Origin: Lachnospiraceae bacterium
Lineage (GTDB): Bacteria > Bacillota_A > Clostridia > Lachnospirales > Lachnospiraceae
Assembly (NCBI GenBank): GCA_017652545.1
Contig: JAGCAV010000053.1
Coordinates: 1 to 6,951 of the forward strand
DNA length: 6,951 nt
Direction: 5' to 3'
In this document: one piece after another, positions 1 to 6,743 of the stretch
Numbering within the stretch: position 1 is the stretch's first letter
Layout of the letters: each line of letters starts with the position of its first letter
Made by a program: the position numbers and the translations under genes
The notes under the pieces: model-generated
The model's database searches: none
Told to the model about the DNA's origin: nothing
The model's input: the letters and a program-made list of their open reading frames with translations, nothing else

Positions 1-582
1 AACGATCAGGACATCGGCGTCCCTGGCCTTTGCCGCCTGGATGGCGTCAAAAACAACGGCACCGGGATCCGATCCCTCCGCGCCGGTGATGATGTCCACA
101 CCTGAACGCTTTGCCCACTCGGTCAGCTGCTCGGTAGCCGCAGCGCGGAACGTGTCGGCCGCAGCCATGATGACCTTGCGCTTCCGGTCGTGCAGGTTGC
201 CCGCCAGCTTGCCGACGCTCGTTGTCTTTCCGACACCGTTGACGCCAACCACCAGCACCACGCTCTTCTGGTGTTCAAAGGCGTAATCCGCATCCTTGGT
301 GGCCATCTGGTCCTTGATGCTCTGAATCAGCAGTTCCCTGCATTCACCGGGATCCTTGATGTTCTGCTCCGCGACCTTCTCTTTCAGATTTTCAATGATG
401 GAAGTGGTGGCGTTGATGCCGATATCCCCCATCACAAGCGTCTCCTCAAGCTCGTCATAGAAATCGTCATCGATCGTGGAATAGCCCGTAAAGATGGAAT
501 CAAAACCCGATACGATGTTATTCCTTGTCTTGCTCAGTCCTTCCGCAAGCCTTCTGAAAAAGCCTTTTTTCTTCTCTTCCAT
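1..582 (-). CDS. ftsY: Signal recognition particle receptor FtsY, N-terminal 194 residues (partial)
   Basis: FtsY is the GTPase receptor at the cytoplasmic membrane that docks the Ffh/4.5S RNA particle carrying nascent membrane proteins. I translated the minus strand from the ATG at 580-582; the frame stays open to the window edge, so the C-terminal part of the protein is missing. The N terminus (MEEKKKGFFRRLAEGLSKTR) is the short basic, amphipathic start typical of Gram-positive FtsY and lacks the long acidic A domain of E. coli. A helical N domain covers about residues 20-100. The GTPase P-loop GVNGVGKTTS is at 113-122 and DTFRAAA at 143-149, followed by SDPGAVVFDAIQAAKARDADVLIV at the edge, just before the expected DTAGR motif. 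The family usually has SDPAAV where this has SDPGAV, a minor variation. There is no good Shine-Dalgarno; a weak GGGGA lies at 592-596. It follows smc after 100 bases, a common clostridial order. Family assignment is very secure. Confidence 0.97.
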   Translation of the reverse strand, partial: MEEKKKGFFRRLAEGLSKTRNNIVSGFDSIFTGYSTIDDDFYDELEETLVMGDIGINATTSIIENLKEKVAEQNIKDPGECRELLIQSIKDQMATKDADYAFEHQKSVVLVVGVNGVGKTTSVGKLAGNLHDRKRKVIMAAADTFRAAATEQLTEWAKRSGVDIITGAEGSDPGAVVFDAIQAAKARDADVLIV

Positions 583-607
583 CCCCGTCTGTCCCCGTGT
601 GCTGCAA

Positions 608-682
608 TCAGCTCAAAACGCCACTCTCAGTTCTCCAACCTCAGCTCAGAATTCCACTCTCAACTCTCCAAACTCCAAACTC
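608..682 (-). repeat. Degenerate seven-base repeat tract between smc and ftsY
   Basis: Read on the minus strand, the tract begins on the base after the smc TAA. It runs as six successive heptamers starting with GA: GAGTTTG, GAGTTTG, GAGAGTT, GAGAGTG, GAATTCT, GAGCTGA. A five-base spacer GGTTG follows, then GAGAACT, GAGAGTG, GCGTTTT and GAGCTGA. Seen another way, 641-662 and 608-629 are direct copies of 22 bases with three differences, spaced 33 bases apart (four heptamers plus the spacer). The plus strand is correspondingly rich in CTC, as in CTCTCAACTCTCC. It does not fold into a clear terminator and encodes nothing I can recognise. Degenerate heptamer tracts of this general kind occur between genes in several bacterial groups, but I cannot assign this one to a named family. 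The repeat pattern is directly visible; its function is unknown. Confidence 0.8.
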
Positions 683-3600
683 TTACGCGTCCAGTTCTTC
701 CTCGATCAGATTGACAGAAACCAGTGCCGATACGCCTTTTTCCTGCATTGTCACGCCATACAGCCTGTCCGCCGCAGCCATGGTCCCGCGTCTGTGTGTA
801 ATGATAATAAACTGGGTATTCTTTGTCAACTTGCGCAGATACTGCGCATAACGGTCCACATTGTTTTCATCCAGCGCCGCCTCGATCTCGTCAAGCAGAC
901 AGAACGGAGACGGTTTCAGGTTCTGGATCGCAAACAGAAGCGCTATGGCAGTCAGCGCTTTTTCCCCGCCGGACAGCTGCATCATATTCTGTAGCTTTTT
1001 TCCCGGCGGCTGTGCGATGATGCGGATGCCCGCTTCCAGGATATCCTCTCCTTCCACAAGCTCAAGCGTTCCGAATCCCCCGCCGAACAGCTGCTTAAAG
1101 GACTTGTCGAACTCCTCGCTGATCCGTGAGAACTGCTCCCTGAAGATCCTGCGCATACCGGTATCCAGTTCGGCAATGATCTTCTGAAGGGCTTCTTCCG
1201 CCCTGACCAGATCGTCATGCTGCTCATGATAAAAGGCATGCCGTTCTGACACTTCCTTATATTCCTCGATCGCGTTGACATTTACATTGCCAAGTTCCCT
1301 GATCTCTTTCCGGATCTGCGCCATCTGCCTGCGCCAGGCCGTTTTGGAACCCAGATCATCTCTTTTCATCGTCAGCGCGGAATTGTAGGTGAGCTCATAC
1401 TCTTCCCACATGTAGGCGATCCGCTGCTCCCGTGTTTCCTCCAGTTTCTCCATCTGGGATGAGAGTCTGACATATTCGCGGTCCAGCAGACTGCTTCGCT
1501 CACTGATCTGTTCGCGCTCATCAAAGAAGGCTTTCTGCTTTCCCGTCAGCAGGTCTTTCTTTTCCTGGACCGAAGTGATCTGTCCTGCTTTCTCTTCACA
1601 GCGGGCAGTGCTCTTCTCCACCAGCTCCTGCAGGCGGCTGATCTCCTCCAGACGCTTTGACGCGGAAATCTCCTCCTGCGCATCTGTCGCAGCGATTTCG
1701 CTCTTCTCGGTCTTCAGGTCCTCTATCTCCTTACGGATCCGTTCCTGTTCCCGGCCGAGGAACGCACTCTTCTGCTCATCGCCTGCGATCTGCACATGCA
1801 GCTGTTCGATCCTGGAAGCCGCTGCGCTTTCCTGTTCACGCAGTTCTTCCAGCTTTTCCCGAAGAGCATCAGATTCCCGGAGCAGCTCCTGTTCCTTTAT
1901 TTCCGAATCGGACAGATCCGTACCCGTTCTCTCCTTGTCCTTTTCAAGTTCATGGGCTGTTTTGACATTGTCACGGTTTTCCTGTTTTGCCGCCTGGATA
2001 TTCCTGGCTGTCTGATCCTGGTTGTTCCGGATCTCCCGCAGTTTCATGTCAGCCGTGTTCTTGTTCAGATACTGCTCCTGCAGTTTGACCGACAGTTCCC
2101 GGATCTCGTCACGCAGGGCATTTCTCTCATCGCGGCACGAATCGATGTCCTCTTTCAGTTTTTCGAGGGCCGCTTTTTTGCCGGATACCGTTTTCTCCAG
2201 CTCCTCGATCTCCCTGCGTCTTCCGAGCAGGTTGCTGGTGTTCTTAAAGGCGCCGCCTGTCATGGAACCGCCGGGACTGAGCAGCTCTCCTTCCAGTGTC
2301 ACGATCCGGATCTGATATTTGTATTTCCTGGCCAGAGCGACAGCATGATCTATATTGTCGACGACCAGCGTTCTTCCGAGCAGCCATGACACAAGCGCCG
2401 CGTAGCGGGATTCGGTCCGCACGAGTGTGCTGGCAAGGCCCACGGCGCCCTTCTCATTCAGCGCATTGGTATACTTGAAGGCTTCTGCCTTCTTCATAGC
2501 CGTCAGCGGCAGGAAGGTCGCGCGCCCATACCTGTTCTCCTTCAGATAGGCGATCAGGCGTTTTGCGGTGTCCTCATCATCTGTGACAATGTTCTGGATA
2601 CTCCCGCCCAGGGCTGTCTCGATCGCGATCTCATATCTGGACTGCGTGGTGATCAGATCCGCCACAACGCCGCAGATCCCCTTCTCTTTGCCTCGCAGCT
2701 CCATCACCTTCCTGATGGAGTTGCCGTAACCGTCATATCTTTCGGCGATATTCCTGAGCGATTCAAGCCTGGACGCTTCCCTGTGCCAGGCTGCCTGCTC
2801 CTGCTCAAACTGCTGATTGAGCCCGGCCAGCGCCTCCTGTCTTTCAAGCAGGCGCTCATTCGCCTTCCGGCTCTTCTCCTCCAGGGAGGCAATGATCCCG
2901 GCGATCCTGTCGCTCTCCTCCTGCATTTTGTTCAGGGACTGCGTCCGGATGTCTTCCTCGCTTTTCAGGTCGAGGATCTGGCTGGACAGCTGGGCATTCC
3001 GGATCCGGATCTGCTCAAGCATGGTGTCAAACTGAGCCGCTTTTGTCTTGATCTTTGTCCGCTCTCCAAGGAGCTCGATCTGCTGCCTGTTCTTTTCATC
3101 GATCGCGGACTGTACCTCGCTGATCGATGCCAGGAGCTCTTCATGCTGCCTGCCCAGCTTTTCCGTCTCACTTACCAGCGTCCTGGTATTCTCTTCAAGC
3201 GCCTTTTTTCCCTCGGTCTGCTGATCGAGCATTTCCCGGCTTCGCTCGAGCTGCCCGTTGATCGCAGCCATGCGTTCTTTTCTTCTGCCGGCTTCCTGCA
3301 GCGCCTGTTTTTCCTGCTCCCTGAGCAGTTCGATCTGATGCTCATAGGAAGTCTTTTCAAGCTGGGCGGCTGAAAGCGCCTCCTGCGCAAGGTTCTGCTG
3401 CTTTTCCAGTTCTTCAAGGGATGCGGATGCCTCATCATAGTGGCTCCGGATCCTGTCCGCTTCTTCCCTGGTATCTTCCAGCTGCGCCTCTACCGTCTCA
3501 TATCCTTCCTGCAGTTTGGTGAGCCTGTCCCTGATATCCTGGATATCTGACAGGAAGAGATTGACATCGTACGCTTTCAGTTCATCACGCCTGGCCAGAT

Positions 3601-4243
3601 AAACTTTGGCCTTTTCCGCCTGTCTCTGAAGCGGTCCCAGCTGCCTGTCAAGCTCTGAAATAATGTCGCCGACACGAAGCAGATTAGCCTGTTCGCGTTC
3701 GAGTTTCCGGGCCGCTTCATACTTCCTGCGCTTGAACTTGACAATTCCGGCAGCTTCATCGAACAGCTCACGCCGCTCCTCCGGCTTTCCGGACAGGATC
3801 TGCTCGATCTGTCCCTGGCCGATGATGGAATAGCCTTCCTTGCCTATTCCGGTATCATAGAACATCTCATTGATGTCCCTGAGCCTGCAGTTCGTACCGT
3901 TGATCAGATATTCACTTTCTCCCGATCGATACAGCCTTCTCGTGATCGTCACTTCATCGTAGGAGATGGGCAGGGTATGATCGGAGTTGTCGAGCGTTAT
4001 GGCGACAGATGCGTATCCCAGCGGTTTTCTGGCAGCCGTACCTGCAAAGATGACATCCTGCATGCTTCCGCCGCGCAGCTGCCTGACTCTCTGTTCACCC
4101 AGAACCCACCGGACCGCGTCGGCGACATTGCTCTTTCCGCTGCCGTTCGGTCCGACTATGCCGGTGATACCGGTGTGGAACTGAAAATCAGTCTTATTTG
4201 CAAAGGATTTAAATCCCTGAACTTCGATGCTCTTCAAATACAT
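683..4243 (-). CDS. smc: Chromosome segregation ATPase SMC
   Basis: SMC forms the ring-shaped ATPase that, with ScpA and ScpB, condenses and helps resolve sister chromosomes. The protein has 1186 residues, normal for bacterial SMC. The N-terminal head carries Walker A GPNGSGKSN at 31-39, the arginine-finger position R57 in LRGG, and the Q-loop region IIGQG at 141-145. A long coiled coil follows from about 170 to 500. The hinge spans about 505-668, with GICGVVADLI at 522-531 and the glycine-rich end SPGGSMTGG at 656-664. A returning coiled coil runs from about 672 to 1020. The C-terminal head has signature LSGGE at 1090-1094, Walker B ending LLDE at 1116-1119, a D-loop after it, and the switch histidine at 1150. 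All ATPase motifs are intact. The start MYLKSIEVQGFKSF is canonical, with AAGGA at 4256-4260, 12 bases upstream, a slightly long spacing. It sits between rnc and ftsY, a conserved position; scpA and scpB are not in the window. Confidence 0.99.
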   Translation of the reverse strand: MYLKSIEVQGFKSFANKTDFQFHTGITGIVGPNGSGKSNVADAVRWVLGEQRVRQLRGGSMQDVIFAGTAARKPLGYASVAITLDNSDHTLPISYDEVTITRRLYRSGESEYLINGTNCRLRDINEMFYDTGIGKEGYSIIGQGQIEQILSGKPEERRELFDEAAGIVKFKRRKYEAARKLEREQANLLRVGDIISELDRQLGPLQRQAEKAKVYLARRDELKAYDVNLFLSDIQDIRDRLTKLQEGYETVEAQLEDTREEADRIRSHYDEASASLEELEKQQNLAQEALSAAQLEKTSYEHQIELLREQEKQALQEAGRRKERMAAINGQLERSREMLDQQTEGKKALEENTRTLVSETEKLGRQHEELLASISEVQSAIDEKNRQQIELLGERTKIKTKAAQFDTMLEQIRIRNAQLSSQILDLKSEEDIRTQSLNKMQEESDRIAGIIASLEEKSRKANERLLERQEALAGLNQQFEQEQAAWHREASRLESLRNIAERYDGYGNSIRKVMELRGKEKGICGVVADLITTQSRYEIAIETALGGSIQNIVTDDEDTAKRLIAYLKENRYGRATFLPLTAMKKAEAFKYTNALNEKGAVGLASTLVRTESRYAALVSWLLGRTLVVDNIDHAVALARKYKYQIRIVTLEGELLSPGGSMTGGAFKNTSNLLGRRREIEELEKTVSGKKAALEKLKEDIDSCRDERNALRDEIRELSVKLQEQYLNKNTADMKLREIRNNQDQTARNIQAAKQENRDNVKTAHELEKDKERTGTDLSDSEIKEQELLRESDALREKLEELREQESAAASRIEQLHVQIAGDEQKSAFLGREQERIRKEIEDLKTEKSEIAATDAQEEISASKRLEEISRLQELVEKSTARCEEKAGQITSVQEKKDLLTGKQKAFFDEREQISERSSLLDREYVRLSSQMEKLEETREQRIAYMWEEYELTYNSALTMKRDDLGSKTAWRRQMAQIRKEIRELGNVNVNAIEEYKEVSERHAFYHEQHDDLVRAEEALQKIIAELDTGMRRIFREQFSRISEEFDKSFKQLFGGGFGTLELVEGEDILEAGIRIIAQPPGKKLQNMMQLSGGEKALTAIALLFAIQNLKPSPFCLLDEIEAALDENNVDRYAQYLRKLTKNTQFIIITHRRGTMAAADRLYGVTMQEKGVSALVSVNLIEEELDA

Positions 4244-4269
4244 AGTGAATACGTTTCCTTCATGCTCAT

Positions 4270-4289
4270 TCCCGGGTACAGATCCGGGA
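4270..4289 (-). other. Small inverted repeat in the rnc-smc gap
   Basis: On the minus strand TCCCGG and CCGGGA are perfect reverse complements separated by an eight-base loop, ATCTGTAC. The six-pair GC-rich stem lies in the 59-base gap between the rnc stop and the smc start. There is no run of T after it, so it is not a standard intrinsic terminator. It might be an RNA stability or processing element in the rnc-smc message, or chance. The pairing is visible; any role is inference. Confidence 0.35.
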
Positions 4290-4302
4290 TATATGTCCTG
4301 TG

Positions 4303-4992
4303 CTATTCCTGTCTGAGTGACAGGATGGCATGGTACGCGGCCTGCTGCTCCGCAGCTTTTTTGGTCGGCCCTTTTCCGGGTTCAAACACCCGCGAGCCGA
4401 GGCGTACCCGCACCTCGAAGATCTTTGCATGATCCGGGCCGCTCTCCCCCGTCACTTCATATTCGATTCGTTCATTTCTGAAATCTCCCTGAACGATCTC
4501 CTGGAGTATGGTCTTGCTGTCATGGAACAGCTTTTTATTCTCGATATCATTCAGAACAAACCGCATGATAAAGGAGCGGGCCGCATCCAGCCCTCCGTCC
4601 AGATAGATCGCACCGATCAGCGCCTCCAGCGCGTCAGATATGATCGAGGGTCTGTTCCTGCCGCCTATCAGTTCCTCGCCTTTTCCAAGCCGGATATATG
4701 CAGGCAGACCAAAAGCCCTGGCACATACAGCCAGGGTCGGCTCACAGACCAGACTGGCCCGCAGCCTGGTCATATCTCCTTCCGGCATTTCCGGATATTC
4801 ATGGAAAATAAAATCACTGCTCACAAGTTCCAGAACAGCGTCTCCCAGGAATTCCAGACGTTCATTGTCCGTCTCGCCCCGTTTCCTGTGTTCATTCACA
4901 TAGGAGCTGTGGCACAAGGCCATCTCCAGAAGTTCCGGCCTGTGAAATGTATATCCGATCGTACGCTGAAGCGATGTGTTCTCCCCGCTCAT
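4303..4992 (-). CDS. rnc: Ribonuclease III
   Basis: RNase III is the dimeric, Mg-dependent endonuclease that cleaves double-stranded RNA. It matures 16S and 23S rRNA precursors and cuts some mRNAs and antisense duplexes. The protein has 229 residues, the usual size. The signature [13 protein letters not shown] lies at 43-55. The acidic catalytic positions by alignment with E. coli are E47, D51, D120 and E123, the last two within [16 protein letters not shown] (119-134). All are present, so the enzyme should be active. A double-stranded RNA binding domain covers about 158-227, ending in the conserved [16 protein letters not shown] stretch (208-223). The ATG overlaps the acpP stop as ATGA (4989-4992) and no strong Shine-Dalgarno precedes it, which suggests translation coupled to acpP. 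The acpP-rnc-smc order is standard in Firmicutes. RNase III often controls its own message in other bacteria; nothing here proves that. Confidence 0.98.
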   Translation of the reverse strand: MSGENTSLQRTIGYTFHRPELLEMALCHSSYVNEHRKRGETDNERLEFLGDAVLELVSSDFIFHEYPEMPEGDMTRLRASLVCEPTLAVCARAFGLPAYIRLGKGEELIGGRNRPSIISDALEALIGAIYLDGGLDAARSFIMRFVLNDIENKKLFHDSKTILQEIVQGDFRNERIEYEVTGESGPDHAKIFEVRVRLGSRVFEPGKGPTKKAAEQQAAYHAILSLRQE

Positions 4993-5219
4993 GACACTGC
5001 CGTCTTGATCGCGTCAGCTGCATCCTGCACTGTCACGATCTTTTCAGCTTCTTCCTGAGGGATCTCGATCCCGAATTCCTCTTCAACAGCCATGATGATC
5101 TGGAAAACATCAAGCGAATCCGCCCCGAGGTCATCGACAAATGTCGTGGTGGGGAGAATCTCGTCCGTATCAAGTTTCAGAACTTCCGCAATGATCTGCT
5201 GCAGTTTTTCAAATTCCAT
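4989..5219 (-). CDS. acpP: Acyl carrier protein
   Basis: This small acidic protein carries growing acyl chains on a 4'-phosphopantetheine arm through fatty-acid synthesis and donates them to PlsX and other acyltransferases. It has 76 residues, the family size. The pantetheine attachment site is Ser35 within GADSLDVFQ, and the acidic recognition helix after it ([16 protein letters not shown]) is typical. The ATG lies inside the end of plsX, giving an 11-base overlap, and is preceded by AAGGAG seven bases upstream, so the start is well supported. Its stop overlaps the rnc start by four bases. Placement directly after plsX, whose substrate is acyl-ACP, supports a primary fatty-acid synthesis role rather than a polyketide or specialised carrier. 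Confidence 0.98.
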   Translation of the reverse strand: MEFEKLQQIIAEVLKLDTDEILPTTTFVDDLGADSLDVFQIIMAVEEEFGIEIPQEEAEKIVTVQDAADAIKTAVS

Positions 5220-6252
5220 TTTCTTTCTCCTTTTCTTTATCCAGCTCCGGAATATTCTCCTCGATGATCCTTGTCAGATCGGCGTCAACGAAACGCAGGC
5301 ACTGGAACATGGTGTTGCAGACCTCTTCCGCCTTTGAGCTGCCGTGCATCTTGACAACAAGATTCTGGCATCCGAGCATGGGCGCTCCGCCGTATTTCGA
5401 CGCGTCATATGTGCTGAGGGTTTCCTTTAATGCCCCCTTGATCAGCAGGGCCCCGATCTTGGTTTTCAGGGAACTCTTCAGAACGCCTTTGATGGTTCCA
5501 AGCAGCATGGATGCAGTTCCCTCATACATCTTGAGCACGATATTGCCTGCAAAACCCTCACAGACGATCACATCCACACCGCCCACCGGAATATCCCTGG
5601 CTTCCACACTTCCTACAAAATGAATGTCGGGACATTCACGAAGCAGCGGGAATGTCTCCCTGACCAGTGCGTTTCCTTTTTCTTCCTCCGCGCCTATGTT
5701 CACGATTCCCACTGTCGGATCTTCCACACCCATCACATGCTTCATATAGATGGAGCCGATCCTGGCAAACTGGACAAGGTGCGAAGAGCGGGCATCCACA
5801 TTGGCTCCGCAGTCAAGAAGCAGGCTGGTCCCCTTACTCGTGGGAATGATGGAAGCAAAGGGCGGTCTTTCTATTCCCCGGATCCTCCCCACGATCGTCT
5901 GGGCACCGACGAGAACAGCACCCGAGTTCCCTGCGGACACAAACGCATCTGCCTCGCCGTTTCTTACGAGCTTCATGCCTACCACCATGGAGGAATCCTT
6001 TTTCTTCCTGATCGCCGCCACCGGATGTTCGGCCATCTCAATGACCTCTGTCGCTTCCACAACACTCACCCGGTCCCCCGGATAGCTTTTCCCGGCCAGC
6101 GCGTTTTCCACATCGTCCTTGCGTCCGACAAAGATCACATGGAGCCGCTCCTGTGTATTCACTGCCCTGAGAGCGCCTTCCACGATCTGGCCGGGTGCGT
6201 GATCCCCGCCCATGGCATCCAGGGCTACCTTTACTATCCTCTGCTCTTCCAT
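5209..6252 (-). CDS. plsX: Phosphate acyltransferase PlsX
   Basis: PlsX converts acyl-ACP and inorganic phosphate to acyl-phosphate. PlsY then uses this to acylate glycerol-3-phosphate, the first step of phospholipid synthesis in most bacteria. It is a peripheral membrane enzyme. The protein has 347 residues, close to the usual length. Visible family motifs are [12 protein letters not shown] (9-20), [12 protein letters not shown] (106-117), the [10 protein letters not shown] stretch (144-153), [11 protein letters not shown] (184-194), [11 protein letters not shown] (231-241) and KYGGAPMLG (286-294). The C-terminal tail [10 protein letters not shown] is a variable charged end whose codons double as the acpP ribosome binding site. 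The ATG start is supported by GGGAGG at 6261-6266, eight bases upstream, and by the conserved N terminus. It has its own sigma-A promoter and heads the plsX-acpP-rnc-smc-ftsY group. No transcription factor gene such as fapR lies beside it. The assignment is secure. Confidence 0.98.
   Translation of the reverse strand: MEEQRIVKVALDAMGGDHAPGQIVEGALRAVNTQERLHVIFVGRKDDVENALAGKSYPGDRVSVVEATEVIEMAEHPVAAIRKKKDSSMVVGMKLVRNGEADAFVSAGNSGAVLVGAQTIVGRIRGIERPPFASIIPTSKGTSLLLDCGANVDARSSHLVQFARIGSIYMKHVMGVEDPTVGIVNIGAEEEKGNALVRETFPLLRECPDIHFVGSVEARDIPVGGVDVIVCEGFAGNIVLKMYEGTASMLLGTIKGVLKSSLKTKIGALLIKGALKETLSTYDASKYGGAPMLGCQNLVVKMHGSSKAEEVCNTMFQCLRFVDADLTRIIEENIPELDKEKEKENGI
5227..5232 (-). promoter_or_regulatory. 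Ribosome binding site of acpP inside plsX
   Basis: The minus strand reads AAGGAG, seven bases before the acpP ATG. It lies within the lysine- and glutamate-rich last codons of plsX. It fixes the acpP start and allows strong independent initiation, consistent with the high amount of acyl carrier protein cells need compared with PlsX. Confidence 0.85.
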
Positions 6253-6300
6253 GATCGCAACCTCCCTCGCAAACGCTTTTTGTTTCGCGCGTTTACGATA

Positions 6301-6329
6301 ACTATACTAAATACACCGTTTATTGACAA
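6301..6329 (-). promoter_or_regulatory. Sigma-A promoter for the plsX operon
   Basis: On the minus strand TTGTCA (6324-6329) and TATAGT (6301-6306) are separated by exactly 17 bases, each one mismatch from the vegetative consensus. Transcription would start near 6294, giving a leader of about 42 bases before plsX. It lies just downstream of the rpmF terminator, so the lipid genes can be transcribed independently. An imperfect dyad, TTTAGTATAGTTATCGTAAA at 6292-6311 (seven of ten arm positions matching), covers the -10 element and the probable start, where a repressor could bind. The promoter is well supported by sequence; the operator is speculative. Confidence 0.8.
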
Positions 6330-6333
6330 GCAT

Positions 6334-6371
6334 AACAAAAGAGACCGCCCATCAGGCGGTCCCGGTCTTTT
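6334..6371 (-). terminator. Intrinsic terminator after rpmF
   Basis: On the minus strand GACCGCC and GGCGGTC form a perfect seven-pair stem (6343-6361) with a five-base loop, followed by TCTTTTGTT. An outer AAAAGA/TCTTTT pairing extends it around a four-base bulge. It begins on the base after the rpmF TAA. The plus strand also ends in a T-run (6366-6373), so it could work in either direction, but no plus-strand gene reaches it. It should end much of the rpmF transcript before plsX. Confidence 0.88.
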
Positions 6372-6557
6372 TTATTCAGCATCCATTGCGATGATCTCTT
6401 TTTTGTTATAAGTCCCGCATGCCTTGCAGACTCTGTGAGGCATCATCAGAGCTCCGCACTTGCTGCATTTGACCAGTGAAGGAGCGCTCATCTTCCAGTT
6501 GGCTCTTTTGCTGTCCCTTCTCGCTTTGGAATGTTTGTTCTTCGGACAAATCGACAC
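6372..6557 (-). CDS. rpmF: 50S ribosomal protein L32 (bL32)
   Basis: L32 is a small structural protein of the large ribosomal subunit. The 61-residue product begins SICPKNKHSKARRDSKRANWKMSAP, the conserved basic N-terminal arm. It then carries four cysteines as CSKC (31-34) and CKAC (44-47), a zinc ribbon, so this is the zinc-containing form of L32 rather than the cysteine-free version some bacteria use under zinc limitation. The start is GTG (6555-6557) rather than ATG, placed eight bases after GGGAGG (6566-6571); it matches the family N terminus and there is no in-frame ATG nearby. It has a near-perfect promoter upstream and an intrinsic terminator directly behind, so it can be made as a single-gene message. 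The rpmF-plsX neighbourhood is widely conserved in bacteria. Very secure. Confidence 0.97.
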   Translation of the reverse strand: MSICPKNKHSKARRDSKRANWKMSAPSLVKCSKCGALMMPHRVCKACGTYNKKEIIAMDAE

Positions 6558-6560
6558 GGC

Positions 6561-6620
6561 TTACACCTCCCTTATACGAATTTTTAACGCCGGATCAATG
6601 GCGATTGCTCTTGGTGTCAT
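6561..6620 (-). CDS. Possible 19-codon leader ORF upstream of rpmF
   Basis: An ATG at 6618-6620 opens a frame reading MTPRAIAIDPALKIRIREV, with TAA at 6561-6563, three bases before the rpmF GTG. The ORF ends across the rpmF ribosome binding site, the geometry of a coupled leader peptide. Against it, no recognisable Shine-Dalgarno stands before its ATG (only GAAAG directly next to it), an open frame of this length is common by chance, and I recognise no homology. It could also be a relic of the DUF177 (yceD) gene that often precedes rpmF, but the residues give no real support. Treat it as a candidate only. Confidence 0.2.
   Translation of the reverse strand: MTPRAIAIDPALKIRIREV
6566..6571 (-). 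promoter_or_regulatory. Strong Shine-Dalgarno deciding the GTG start of rpmF
   Basis: GGGAGG, continuing into TG, stands eight bases before the GTG at 6555-6557. The complement to the 16S rRNA tail is long, which would offset the weaker GTG start. The stop of a possible 19-codon leader ORF (TAA at 6561-6563) lies between this site and the GTG. Confidence 0.85.
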
Positions 6621-6621
6621 C

Positions 6622-6649
6622 TTTCGCGCAGTAAAAAGGTGCGCCGAAA
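6622..6649 (-). other. Hairpin in the rpmF leader RNA
   Basis: In the predicted leader (about 6655 to 6558), TTTC-G-GCGC (6641-6649) pairs with GCGCGAAA (6622-6629), giving eight pairs with one bulged G and an eleven-base loop, ACCTTTTTACT. A weaker second stem, CGCC/GGCG, follows further down, around 6584-6604. The stem is not followed by a T-run, so it is not a terminator. It could stabilise the message or respond to a ribosomal protein, as many r-protein leaders do. The pairing is visible in the sequence; a regulatory role is inference. Confidence 0.4.
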
Positions 6650-6660
6650 CACACTCGACA

Positions 6661-6689
6661 ATTATACGGTCAGCAGATACGGTTGTCAA
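6661..6689 (-). promoter_or_regulatory. Consensus sigma-A promoter for rpmF
   Basis: On the minus strand TTGACA (6684-6689) and TATAAT (6661-6666) both match the vegetative consensus exactly, with a 17-base spacer. A-tracts at 6694-6700 and 6707-6711 lie just upstream, where an UP element would contact the RNA polymerase alpha subunits. Transcription should start near 6654-6655, giving a leader of about 98 bases. This is what one expects for a highly expressed, growth-linked ribosomal protein gene. Confidence 0.92.
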
Positions 6690-6743
6690 GGAGTTTTTTT
6701 AATCTCTTTTTGCTTCCGTGCCGCCTGCCGGTCCTGTTTTCAT

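Noticed and set aside
1575..2389. Serine-, phenylalanine- and leucine-rich plus-strand frames opposite smc
   Set aside because: Their composition is the expected reverse of glutamate-, lysine- and arginine-rich coiled-coil codons, so they reflect the SMC coiled coil rather than genes.
4330..5058. Plus-strand open frame of 242 codons opposite rnc and acpP
   Set aside because: It is antisense to two intact conserved genes, with no ribosome binding site or recognisable domain.
6324..6329. TTGACA-like hexamer on the plus strand at 6323-6328 as a plus-strand promoter
   Set aside because: No -10 element stands 16-18 bases downstream, where the rpmF terminator stem lies, and no plus-strand gene follows. 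The overlapping minus-strand reading TTGTCA with TATAGT is a much better fit.
5620..6411. Long plus-strand open frame (263 codons) opposite plsX
   Set aside because: It lies antisense to an unmistakable plsX and crosses the plsX promoter and the rpmF terminator. Its translation is of low complexity and resembles no family; it is a coding shadow.
6716..6740. GC-rich stretch after the aldolase gene as its terminator
   Set aside because: It gives only a short, poor stem, and the minus strand downstream has A-runs, not a T-run.
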